DNA from: Corynebacterium gallinarum
GTDB taxonomy: Bacteria > Actinomycetota > Actinomycetes > Mycobacteriales > Mycobacteriaceae
NCBI RefSeq assembly: GCF_014837045.1
Contig: NZ_JACSPR010000004.1
Location: 153,158 to 217,157, forward strand
Direction: 5' to 3'
Length of the DNA stretch: 64,000 bases
Within the stretch, counting starts at the first letter, position 1. The number at the start of each line of letters is the position of its first letter. The translations under genes and the position numbers were made by a program. The notes under the pieces were generated by a model. That model saw nothing but the letters and a program-made list of their open reading frames with translations. It was not told the origin of the DNA and searched no databases. Shown one piece after another: positions 56,754 to 64,000 of this stretch.

Positions 56754-58094
56754 CTAGATGTCCCAGGTGTCACGCAGGCGGTGGCCGACGAGGCCGGCCG
56801 CCAGGGTGTCACCCGAGCTCTGGTCGATGAGGAGGAAGGAGCCCACCGCGCCACGGGCGGCGTAGTCCTCCACGGGCAGTTCGGAGGCGACATCGATGCG
56901 CACATGCGCGATGTCGTTGAGGCCGTAGGACTCCGGTGCCTCATCGTCGTTGCGGCCGTCGATGTCCAGGACACGCTCGACGGCGGCGATGCGGCCGCGT
57001 TCCAGGGAGGTGCCATACCGGACCTTGACCGGGGCACCCGGGCGCAGGTCACGGTCGGTGAGGCCGACGACGGTGGCGTTGAAGCTGCGGACAGCCTCGG
57101 GGCGGTCCTCACCGGCGATGAGCTCGCCACGGATCAGGTCGATCTCGTGCGCCAGGCGCAGGACCACCGCATCACCAACGGCCGCGGACTGCTGGGGGCC
57201 GTCCGCGGAGTCAATGTGGGTGACCTCGGTGGTGCGCCCCTCCGGCAGGTAGACGGTATCCCCCACCGCGATGGAACCGGCGGCGATGGTGCCGGCGTAA
57301 CCGCGGTAGTCGGTGGCGTGCTCGCGGATGACGGTCTGGATCGGGAAGCGGAAGCCCAGGTCGTTGGCACGGCCGCGGGACACCTCGACGGTTTCGAGGA
57401 TCTCCAGCACGGTCGGACCGGTGTACCAGTCCATGTTGGTGGAACGCTCGGCGACATTGTCACCCTTGAGCGCAGAGATCGGCACCACACGGGCATCCTC
57501 GATGCGCAGCGCGGTGGCCAGCTCGGCGAAGTCCTTCTCGATTCCCTGGAAGATCTCCTGGGAGTAATCCACCAGGTCGATCTTGTTCACCGCCAGGATC
57601 ACAGTCTTCACACCGAGCAGCGCGGCCACCGAGAGGTGACGACGGGTCTGCTCGACCACACCGTGGCGGGAATCCACCAGCAGCACAACCACCTGGGAGG
57701 TGGACACACCGGTGACGGTGTTGCGGGTGTACTGCACATGGCCCGGGGTGTCAGCCAGGATGAAGGTGCGCTTGTCGGTGGCGAAGTAACGGTAGGCCAC
57801 ATCGATGGTGATGCCCTGTTCACGTTCGGCGCGCAGTCCGTCGACCAGCAGGGACAGGTCCAGGCCCTCGAAACCGCGGTCGGCGGAGGTGCGCTCCACC
57901 GAGGCCAGGGTGTCGGCGAGCACGGACTTGGTGTCATGGAGCAGACGACCGACGAAGGTGGACTTACCATCATCAACGGAGCCGGCGGTGCACAGACGCA
58001 GGGTCTCGCGCTGGGCGATCTTGGCGGCGGCGGTCTGGGTTGCCTGTGTGGCTGCTGTATCGGCGGTTTCGGGGTTCAGGGTGGGGGCGGTCAT
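56754..58094 (-). CDS. cysN: Sulfate adenylyltransferase subunit 1 (GTPase)
   Basis: A 446-residue GTPase subunit of ATP sulfurylase that drives sulfate activation by CysD. G-motifs: GSVDDGKSTFVGRLL (G1), GITIDVAYRYF (G2), DTPGHVQYTRN (G3), VNKIDLVDYS (G4). It then has EF-Tu-like domains 2 and 3. No APS kinase domain is fused, which fits the APS reductase pathway of this operon. Its ATG overlaps the cysD stop (TGATG). Confidence 0.97.
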   Translation of the reverse strand: MTAPTLNPETADTAATQATQTAAAKIAQRETLRLCTAGSVDDGKSTFVGRLLHDTKSVLADTLASVERTSADRGFEGLDLSLLVDGLRAEREQGITIDVAYRYFATDKRTFILADTPGHVQYTRNTVTGVSTSQVVVLLVDSRHGVVEQTRRHLSVAALLGVKTVILAVNKIDLVDYSQEIFQGIEKDFAELATALRIEDARVVPISALKGDNVAERSTNMDWYTGPTVLEILETVEVSRGRANDLGFRFPIQTVIREHATDYRGYAGTIAAGSIAVGDTVYLPEGRTTEVTHIDSADGPQQSAAVGDAVVLRLAHEIDLIRGELIAGEDRPEAVRSFNATVVGLTDRDLRPGAPVKVRYGTSLERGRIAAVERVLDIDGRNDDEAPESYGLNDIAHVRIDVASELPVEDYAARGAVGSFLLIDQSSGDTLAAGLVGHRLRDTWDI

Positions 58095-59020
58095 CAGAAG
58101 TAGCCTTCCTTCTTACGGTCTTCCATGGCGGATTCGCTGAGTCGGTCGTCGGCGCGGGTGGCGCCACGCTCGGTGAGGGTGGAGGTGGAGATCTCCTCGA
58201 TCACATCGTCGATGGTGCGTGCCTCGGACAGCACGGCACCGGTGCAGGACATGTCACCGACGGTGCGGTAGCGCACCGTCTTGGTCACGATCTCCTCACC
58301 CTTCTTCGGGCCACCCCACTCGCCGGGGGTCAGCCACATGCCATCGCGCTCGAAGACCTCACGCTGGTGGGAGAAGTAGATGGGGGGCAGTTCGATGCCG
58401 CGGGCACCGATGTACTCCCAGATATCCGCCTCGGTCCAGTTGGAGATCGGGAAGACACGGATGTTCTCACCCGGCAGGTGGCCACCGTTGTAGAGGGTCC
58501 ACAGTTCGGGGCGCTGGCGGCGGGGATCCCAGCCACCGAAGGAGTCACGCACGGAGAACACGCGCTCCTTGGCGCGGGCGCGTTCCTCATCGCGGCGGGC
58601 ACCACCGAGCACGGCGTCATAACCCTGTTCGGCGATGGTCTCCACGAGGGGGACGGTCTGCAGTGGGTTGCGGGTGCCGTCGGAGCGTTCCTGCAGGTCA
58701 CCGCGGTCGATCCAGTCCTGGACCTTGGCCACACGCAGGCGGGCACCGGTGCGTTCGACCAGGCGATCGCGGAAGTCCAGGACCTCGGGGAAGTTGTGGC
58801 CGGTGTCCACGTGCAGCAGCTCGAACGGGACGGTGGCCGGTGCGAAGGCGCGGCGGGCGAGTTCATAGACCACGACGGAATCCTTGCCGCCGGAGAACAG
58901 CAGGCCGATCTTATCGAACTGACCGGCCACCTCGCGCAGGATGTGGATGGATTCGTTCTCGAGGTCTTTCAGGTGTGGGGAGAGTTCGGTCTGGGTGGCT
59001 GGTGAGGTAACTGTGGTCAT
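58094..59020 (-). CDS. cysD: Sulfate adenylyltransferase subunit 2
   Basis: A 308-residue subunit that forms APS from ATP and sulfate. The PP-loop SGGKDSVVVYELA lies near residue 50, followed by LHVDTGHNFPEVLDFRD, RDEERARAKERVFSVRD and NWTEADIWEYI. ATG 59018-59020 overlaps the cysH stop (ATGA). The longer open frame to 59359 is an overlap with cysH and is not used. Confidence 0.97.
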   Translation of the reverse strand: MTTVTSPATQTELSPHLKDLENESIHILREVAGQFDKIGLLFSGGKDSVVVYELARRAFAPATVPFELLHVDTGHNFPEVLDFRDRLVERTGARLRVAKVQDWIDRGDLQERSDGTRNPLQTVPLVETIAEQGYDAVLGGARRDEERARAKERVFSVRDSFGGWDPRRQRPELWTLYNGGHLPGENIRVFPISNWTEADIWEYIGARGIELPPIYFSHQREVFERDGMWLTPGEWGGPKKGEEIVTKTVRYRTVGDMSCTGAVLSEARTIDDVIEEISTSTLTERGATRADDRLSESAMEDRKKEGYF

Positions 59021-59811
59021 GAGTGAAGTCCGCATTCTGTCTTGGCGTTTCCGGCCCAGCGGCCGGCACGGGGGTCCTGTCCCTCTGCGACAGGCAGGGT
59101 GCAGGTGGCGCAACCGATGGATGGGTATCCCTGGTGCGTGAGGGGGTGATCGATGAGGTTGTTGTCGGTGATGAACCGATTGGTCTCCTCCAGTGACCAG
59201 GTGATGATCGGGGAGATCTTCAACCGGCCGGTGGCATCCAGCGACAGCGCCGGAGCCTGGGCGCGGGTGGGTCCATCGGAGCGTCGCAGGCCGGTGATCC
59301 ATCCCGCATACGGCGAGAGGCTGGCCGCGAGGGGCTCCACCTTGCGCATCCGGCAGCACGCCGTCGGGTTGCTGCGGTACAGGTTCTTTCCATAGAGCGA
59401 ATCCTGCTCCTCACGCTGGAGGATCGGCAGCGCGGTGACCAGCGTCTGGCTGTAGCGTTCATCCACCTGGCGGGCCACCTCGAGGGTCTCCTCGAAGTGG
59501 TACCCGGTGTCCAGGAAGAGGAAATCCGCCTGCGGCAGGTGACGCGCGGCCAGCTCAGCCAGCACAGTGTTCTCCATGCTCAGCGTGACCGCGACGCGCC
59601 CCGGCACGTGCTCGGCCGCCCACTCCAGGATGGTGGCGGCGTCCGCGTGGTACAGCTCGTCGGCGTGCTTGTCGACGAGCTCCCGGTTGCGGTGCGCGAC
59701 GTCCTCGGGGAGGGGTGCGGTGGCCCGTGGGCCCTCCGGGGAGACCTCCGGGTCATGGGTGGGACCGGTGTTCTTCAGGGCATTGATGGCGTTGATGGCA
59801 GCGAAGCTCAT
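59017..59811 (-). CDS. cysH: Adenosine 5'-phosphosulfate (APS) reductase
   Basis: A 264-residue enzyme that reduces APS to sulfite. The CC (ACCRMRK) and CxxC (IGCATC) pairs bind a [4Fe-4S] cluster, which marks an APS rather than PAPS reductase. The catalytic Cys is in the C-terminal AKTECGLHS. SMENTVLAELAA and DFLFLDTGYHFEETLE are the PP-loop and substrate region. It begins at ATG 59811, overlapping the cysX stop. Confidence 0.96.
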   Translation of the reverse strand: MSFAAINAINALKNTGPTHDPEVSPEGPRATAPLPEDVAHRNRELVDKHADELYHADAATILEWAAEHVPGRVAVTLSMENTVLAELAARHLPQADFLFLDTGYHFEETLEVARQVDERYSQTLVTALPILQREEQDSLYGKNLYRSNPTACCRMRKVEPLAASLSPYAGWITGLRRSDGPTRAQAPALSLDATGRLKISPIITWSLEETNRFITDNNLIDHPLTHQGYPSIGCATCTLPVAEGQDPRAGRWAGNAKTECGLHS

Positions 59812-60071
59812 TGGTGTGTGTCTCCTCCTTCGGGTAGTTGGTGGCCGTGTCGGGCCAGGGATTCCTTCAGTGCCTGCGATGTCGATTTCGCGGCGGCCGG
59901 CCGGACGACGGGATCGTCCTGGCCGTGGTACTTCACCTCGAACACGCGGGTGCAGTCCGCGCACAACCAGGCGAACTCGGTCTCCTCATTGGGGAAGAGA
60001 ACCTCACCGGCGCAGTAGGGGCAGAACAGCGGATGGTTACGGTTGGGGTTCGGCTTGCGGCGCAAACTCAA
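59808..60071 (-). CDS. cysX: CysX ferredoxin-like small protein
   Basis: An 87-residue protein with two CxxC pairs (FCPYCAGE and LCADCTRVF) that could hold a metal centre. It corresponds to CysX of C. glutamicum, thought to be an electron donor for sulfite reductase. I start it at TTG 60071, which overlaps the cysI stop as TTGA and has GGAGGAGG 7 bp upstream. The frame is open further to GTG 60104, which has no ribosome binding site. Confidence 0.9.
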   Translation of the reverse strand: MSLRRKPNPNRNHPLFCPYCAGEVLFPNEETEFAWLCADCTRVFEVKYHGQDDPVVRPAAAKSTSQALKESLARHGHQLPEGGDTHQ

Positions 60072-61774
60072 CTCAGATCCTCCTCCGCGGCGCGCTGGAC
60101 CCACTCGCGGAACTGCTCATCCGCGGTGCGCTGCTCCTTGAACTTGGTGACCACGCGGGTGACGTACTCCCCGACCTCATCGGCGATGACCTTGTGGCCC
60201 TTGAGCTTGCGACCGAAGTTGGGGTCCAGGTTCATCGAACCGCCGAGGTGGACCTGGAAGCCCTCCACGCGGTTGCCGTCGGCGTCGGTGACGGTCTGGC
60301 CCTTGAAGCCGATGTCGGCGACCTGGGTGCGGGCACAGGAGTTCGGGCAGCCGTTCAGCGCGATCTTGATGGGCACGTCGAGGTCGCCGATGCGTTCCTC
60401 CAGCTCGTCGACAAGCTCAATGGCCCGCGACTTGGTGGTGGCGTGCGCCAGCTTGCAGAACTCCAGGCCGGTGCAGGAGATGATGCCGCGGCGGAACTCC
60501 GACGGGGAGGAGTACAGACCGACCTCATCCAGGTCGCGGGCAACCTCGGTGAGCTTCTCGCGCTCGATGTCGAGGAAGAGCAGCTCCTTATCCGCGGTGG
60601 TGCGGATGCGGCTGATGCCGTGCTTCTCGGCGACATCGGCGATGGCGATGAGCTGCTCACCGGTGGTGTGACCCACGGTCGGCTTCACACCGAGGTAGAA
60701 CTTCCCATCCTTCTGCGGATGGATGCCGATGTGGTCGCGGTAACCCGGGTTGGTGGTGATCTCAGGTCCGTCGATGAGCGTGCGCTCCAGGTACTCGGTC
60801 TCGAGCACTTCACGGAACTTCTCGATCCCCCACTGCGCAACCAGGAACTTCAGACGCGCACGGTTACGGAGACGACGGAAACCGTAGTCACGGAAGATAC
60901 CCGCGACACCGGCCCAGACCTCGGGCACCTCATCGATCGGGATCCACGCACCCAACGGCTGCGCGAGCATCGGGTTGGTGGACAGGCCACCACCGACGAA
61001 GCACTCGAAACCGACACCGTGCTCCGGGTGGATGGACGGCACGAAGGAGACATCCTGGATCTCGTGGGTGACATCCTGGCGGGCGTTACCGGTGATCGCG
61101 GACTTGAACTTACGGGGCAGGTTATGAAATTCCTCGCGGTTGAGGTAGCGCTCGCGGATGGCGTCGATGGCGGGGGTGGCGTCGATAAGCTCCTCGGCGG
61201 CGACACCCGCAACGGGTGAGCCGAGGATGACGCGGGGAACGTCACCGCAACCGAGCATGGTGGTCAGGCCGACCGACTCGAGCTTCTCCCAGATGGTGGG
61301 CACATCCTCGATGCGGATCCAGTGCAGCTGGATGTTCTGGCGGTCCGTGAAATCGGCGGTGGACCGGGCATAATCGCGGGAGATCTCACCGACCACGCGC
61401 AGGCGCTCCGGGGAGGCGAGGCCGCCGTCGAAACGCACGCGCATCATGAAGAACTCATCCTGCAGCTCAGCGTCAGGGACCTGGCCGGTCAGCTCACCGC
61501 CGAGGTCCTGTTTGCGCTGGGTATAGATGCCGAGCCACTTGAAACGCGGGGCGATGTCATCCGGGTGGATGGAGGAGAAACCCTGCTTGGAGTAGATGTC
61601 AATCACCCGCTGCTTCACCTCGAAGGCGGGCTCATCCTGCTTGACTTCCTCAGCGTGGTTGAGCGGCGTGGTGCCGTCGATCTTCCACTGCCCCTCGGGC
61701 TTCGGCTTGCGTGCCGGGCGGGCCGGGCGGGCCGGCTTCTCCGGTGCCTGCTCTGGCGCGGTTGTTGGCGACAT
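60068..61774 (-). CDS. cysI: Sulfite reductase (ferredoxin-type), siroheme/4Fe-4S
   Basis: A 568-residue enzyme that reduces sulfite to sulfide with six electrons. The cluster/siroheme cysteines are in SCTGLEFCKLA and NGCPNSCARTQVADIG (C-x5-C ... C-x3-C). ADFTDRQNIQLHWIRIEDVP and TGNARQDVTHEIQDVSFVPSIHPE are conserved halves of the ferrite fold. The N-terminal 40 residues are Pro/Lys-rich. It is first in the cys operon and divergent from fpr2, its likely electron supplier. McbR-type sites lie upstream. Confidence 0.97.
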   Translation of the reverse strand: MSPTTAPEQAPEKPARPARPARKPKPEGQWKIDGTTPLNHAEEVKQDEPAFEVKQRVIDIYSKQGFSSIHPDDIAPRFKWLGIYTQRKQDLGGELTGQVPDAELQDEFFMMRVRFDGGLASPERLRVVGEISRDYARSTADFTDRQNIQLHWIRIEDVPTIWEKLESVGLTTMLGCGDVPRVILGSPVAGVAAEELIDATPAIDAIRERYLNREEFHNLPRKFKSAITGNARQDVTHEIQDVSFVPSIHPEHGVGFECFVGGGLSTNPMLAQPLGAWIPIDEVPEVWAGVAGIFRDYGFRRLRNRARLKFLVAQWGIEKFREVLETEYLERTLIDGPEITTNPGYRDHIGIHPQKDGKFYLGVKPTVGHTTGEQLIAIADVAEKHGISRIRTTADKELLFLDIEREKLTEVARDLDEVGLYSSPSEFRRGIISCTGLEFCKLAHATTKSRAIELVDELEERIGDLDVPIKIALNGCPNSCARTQVADIGFKGQTVTDADGNRVEGFQVHLGGSMNLDPNFGRKLKGHKVIADEVGEYVTRVVTKFKEQRTADEQFREWVQRAAEEDLS

Positions 61775-61978
61775 GGTGTTCCTTGCTCCTGACAACGTGG
61801 TGCCCCACCGATCCTGTGGAGGCTGGTTCAACTTCTCTATCTGTCAGTGAATGAAGCTATACGTACCGATCTGTCTACAACAACCCTTAAATTCAGAATG
61901 TGACATGGATTCCACTTGAAAAATCAGGTTTAAGTGGATTTAGCTGGCTTTTTAAGGGTAGCTATGGTGTGAATATAT

Positions 61979-61994
61979 TAGACAGACTTGTCTA
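61979..61994. promoter_or_regulatory. McbR operator between cysI and fpr2
   Basis: TAGAC-AGACTT-GTCTA is an exact match to the McbR (McbR/CymR-like TetR regulator of sulfur genes) consensus TAGAC-N6-GTCTA known from C. glutamicum. Confidence 0.88.
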
Positions 61995-62062
61995 CTTTTT
62001 TTAGACTTGATGAATTTAATAGCGGAAACACTTTGCAGATCTGGGACGTCCTGCTACTTTTA

Positions 62063-62078
62063 CAGACCAAGCGGTCTA
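62063..62078. promoter_or_regulatory. Second McbR-like operator
   Basis: CAGAC-CAAGCG-GTCTA matches TAGAC-N6-GTCTA at 9 of 10 positions with correct spacing. Confidence 0.7.
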
Positions 62079-62084
62079 GAAACT

Positions 62085-62102
62085 TGTCTGTTTGAGCAGA
62101 CA
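62085..62102. promoter_or_regulatory. Inverted repeat next to the McbR-like sites
   Basis: TGTCTG-TTTGAG-CAGACA: perfect 6-bp arms around 6 bp, with half-sites in the opposite order to the McbR motif. It may bind a different sulfur regulator or extend McbR binding. Confidence 0.55.
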
Positions 62103-62190
62103 GAGTGGTCGGATCCTGCTGACCCCGCCACCGCATGACAATCCCTCAGAACACGCCCCCGCACCCTCGGGCACGAAAGGTTTCAAGCAG

Positions 62191-63564
62191 ATGACCACCC
62201 CACTGCGCGTCGCCGTCATCGGTGCCGGCCCCGCCGGCATCTACGCCTCCGATCTCCTCATCCGTAATGAGGAGCACGAGATCCACGTCGACCTCTTCGA
62301 GCAGATGCCCGCCCCCTTCGGACTCATCCGTTACGGTGTCGCACCGGACCACCCACGCATCAAGGGAATCGTGAAGTCCCTGCACAACGTGCTGGACAAG
62401 CCACGCCTGCGCCTCCTGGGCAACATCACCATCGGCCGCGACATCACCGTCGACGAGCTGCGCGACTACTACGACGCCGTGGTGTTCTCCACCGGCGCTG
62501 TCCGCGACCGTGACCTCAACATCCCCGGTGTTGACGCAGAGGGTTCCTTCGGTGGCGCCGACTTCGTCGGTTTCTACGACGGCAACCCACGTTTCCCCCG
62601 CGACTGGGACCTGTCCGCACGGTCTGTCGCCGTGATCGGCGTGGGCAACGTCGGCCTGGATGTCGCCCGCATCCTGGCCAAGACCGGTGATGAACTCAAG
62701 GTCACCGAAATCCCCGACAATGTCTACGAGAACCTGAAGAAGAACCAGGCCGAGGAGGTCCACATCTTCGGCCGCCGTGGCCCCGCCCAGGTGAAGTTCA
62801 CCCCGCAGGAGCTCAAGGAACTCGACCACTCCGACACCATCAACGTGGTTGTCGACCCCGAGGACATCGACTACGACGCCGCCTCCGAGGACGCCCGCCG
62901 CTCCTCCAAGTCCCAGGACCTCGTCTGCCAGATCCTCGAGCAGTACGCCATCCGCGAGCCGAAGGACGCCCCCCACACTCTGCAGATCCACCTCTTTGAA
63001 AACCCCGTGGAGATCCTGGAGAAGGACGGCCGCGTCGTGGGCCTGCGCACCGAACGCACCGAACTCGACGGCAACGGTGGTGTCAACGGCACCGGCAAAT
63101 TCACCGAATGGCCAGTCCAGGCGGTCTACCGCACCGTCGGTTACAAGTCCGACGCCATCGAGGGCGTGCCTTTCGACGACCAGAAGCACGTCATCCCCAA
63201 CGATGGTGGCCATGTCCTCCAGGCACCCGGCGCCGACCCTGTCCCGGGCCTCTACGCCACCGGCTGGATCAAGCGCGGACCGATCGGTCTGATCGGCAAC
63301 ACCAAATCCGACGCCAAGGAAACCACCGACATGCTCGTCGCCGACGCCGCAGCCGGCAAGCTCGCTGCGCCGAAATACCCCGACCGCGACGCAATCGTCG
63401 AGCTTCTCGACGACCGCGACATCCCCTACACCACCTGGGAAGGCTGGTACCGCCTCGACGCCGCCGAGCGTGCACTCGGCGAGGCCGAAGACCGCGAGCG
63501 CAAGAAGATCGTCGACTGGGAGGAAATGGTCCAGCACGCCCGCGAAGTGCCGGTGGTTGTCTAA
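62191..63564 (+). CDS. fpr2: NADPH-ferredoxin (adrenodoxin-type) reductase 2
   Basis: A 457-residue paralogue of FprA. The FAD motif VAVIGAGPAGIYASDLLI is at residues 6-23, VAVIGVGNVGLDVARILAK binds NADP, and TGWIKRGPIGLIGNTKSDA is near the C-terminus. Divergent from cysI with McbR sites between them, so it probably reduces the ferredoxin that feeds sulfite reductase. ATG 62191 (MTTPLRVAV) is preceded by GAAAGG; the frame is open upstream to 62092 through the operator region and that part is rejected. Confidence 0.95.
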   Translation: MTTPLRVAVIGAGPAGIYASDLLIRNEEHEIHVDLFEQMPAPFGLIRYGVAPDHPRIKGIVKSLHNVLDKPRLRLLGNITIGRDITVDELRDYYDAVVFSTGAVRDRDLNIPGVDAEGSFGGADFVGFYDGNPRFPRDWDLSARSVAVIGVGNVGLDVARILAKTGDELKVTEIPDNVYENLKKNQAEEVHIFGRRGPAQVKFTPQELKELDHSDTINVVVDPEDIDYDAASEDARRSSKSQDLVCQILEQYAIREPKDAPHTLQIHLFENPVEILEKDGRVVGLRTERTELDGNGGVNGTGKFTEWPVQAVYRTVGYKSDAIEGVPFDDQKHVIPNDGGHVLQAPGADPVPGLYATGWIKRGPIGLIGNTKSDAKETTDMLVADAAAGKLAAPKYPDRDAIVELLDDRDIPYTTWEGWYRLDAAERALGEAEDRERKKIVDWEEMVQHAREVPVVV

Positions 63565-63609
63565 CGGACTCGGGCCGTTTGGGGCTGGGTTTTCTTTCAG
63601 GTGTGGATC

Positions 63610-64000
63610 TGTTGGCCTGTGAGCACGAGGCTGCACTCATGCCAACAAACAGGCCCCGAGAGGGGTGTGCCGGGCGGGATTTCAGCCCAGCTGTTGGTCT
63701 GTGAGCACAAGGTTGCACTCAGGACAACAACTAGGGTTCGAGAGGGGTGTGCCGGGCGCGATTTCAGCCCAGCTGTTGGCCTGTGAGCACAAGGTTGCAC
63801 TCAGGACAACAACTAGGGTTCGAGAGGGGTGTGCCGGGCGGGATTTCAGCCCAGCTGTTGGTCTGTGAGCGCAAGGTTGCACTCATGCCAACAACCAGGC
63901 CCCAAAAAGGTCATCCCGGGCGGGATTTCAGCCCAGCTGTTGGCCTGTGAGCACAAGGTTGCACTCAGGACAACAACTAGGGTTCGAGAGGGGTGTGCCG
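63610..64000. repeat. 82-bp tandem hairpin repeat array B (continues past window)
   Basis: Five 38-bp hairpin cores start at 63610, 63692, 63774, 63856 and 63938, each exactly 82 bp apart. The cores follow TGTTGG-YCTGTGAGCRC-...-TGCACTCA-...-CAACA. The 44-bp spacers (AACAGGCCCCGAGAGGGGTG onward) are near-identical within the array but unlike those of array A at 16045. It begins about 45 bp after the fpr2 stop. Short ORFs through it are by-products, since 82 is not a multiple of 3. Confidence 0.93.

Larger units (their letters stand above)
61775..62190. promoter_or_regulatory. Divergent cysI / fpr2 control region
   Basis: A 416-bp AT-rich region between the divergent sulfur-assimilation genes. 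It holds the three inverted repeats at 61979, 62063 and 62085 listed separately, and a half-site CTGTCTAC near 61871 close to the cysI start. Poly-T and AT tracts occur near 61960-62000. No ORF is supported. Confidence 0.75.

Noticed and set aside
62146..63636. 496-residue minus-strand ORF opposite fpr2
   Set aside because: Antisense of fpr2; the same mirror ORF appears opposite fprA (10549-12009), as expected for paralogues.
63601..63950. Repeated short ORFs on both strands inside array B
   Set aside because: The 82-bp unit is not a multiple of 3 and the frames simply shift between units. They are by-products of the repeat.
63610..64000. CRISPR array
   Set aside because: Spacers are near-identical rather than unique, the unit is a long hairpin, and no cas genes are near.

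Overview
The window is a chromosomal segment of a GC-rich Corynebacterium. Gene content and order (glnX-glnH-pknG, pta-ackA, purT, purA, fda, pyrE, clpB, ald, dnaK-grpE-dnaJ-hspR, cysI-X-H-D-N-Y-Z, fpr2) match the Corynebacterium glutamicum / C. efficiens lineage. The strong third-position GC bias suggests C. efficiens or a near relative. This assignment rests on recognised proteins and synteny, not on a database search. I see no rRNA, tRNA, insertion sequence, prophage or CRISPR array.

Layout. 1-2140: ABC exporter and a Nudix hydrolase. 2375-7594: glnX-glnH-pknG, the glutamine-sensing kinase operon that in C. glutamicum controls 2-oxoglutarate dehydrogenase through OdhI. 7661-10243: pta-ackA (acetate metabolism), divergent from fprA (10753-12120). 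12334-16005: GNAT enzyme, purT, M20 amidohydrolase and an orphan ORF. 16045-16246: 82-bp tandem hairpin repeats. 16352-21000: purA, a conserved actinobacterial protein, a FUSC-type membrane protein and fda. 21232-25150: GH76-type protein, SpoU methyltransferase, pyrE and a membrane-anchored protein. 25184-28574: rhodanese-like protein, HTH protein, MFS transporter and a small Rho_N-type protein. 28751-30864: secreted protease, DUF4265-like protein and a secreted protein.

30883-41187 starts with clpB, which has an HspR (HAIR) operator. It is followed by three flavin oxidoreductase genes, two of them with RosR-type operators, then a nitrilase, a DUF1023 hydrolase pair and ald. 41582-46134 is the dnaK-grpE-dnaJ-hspR heat-shock cluster with HAIR operators upstream. 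46405-50347 is a five-gene secretion locus: a SipW/ER-type signal peptidase, two exported proteins with SipW-type signal sequences, a related third exported protein and a large secreted protein with a Pro/Thr stalk. I judge this the best candidate for an undescribed system here. 50466-53935: AI-2E-family membrane protein, nucleosidase and a succinate-semialdehyde dehydrogenase. 54001-61774 (minus strand): assimilatory sulfate reduction operon, tightly coupled by stop/start overlaps. It diverges from fpr2 (62191-63564) across a region with several McbR-type sites. The right end (63610-64000) is a second array of 82-bp repeats sharing the hairpin core of the first.

Themes: stress and redox physiology (HspR, RosR, McbR and possibly RamB circuits), nutrient sensing, and cell-surface/secreted functions. 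Start sites were chosen from ribosome binding sites, stop/start overlaps or leaderless -10 spacing, as noted per gene.
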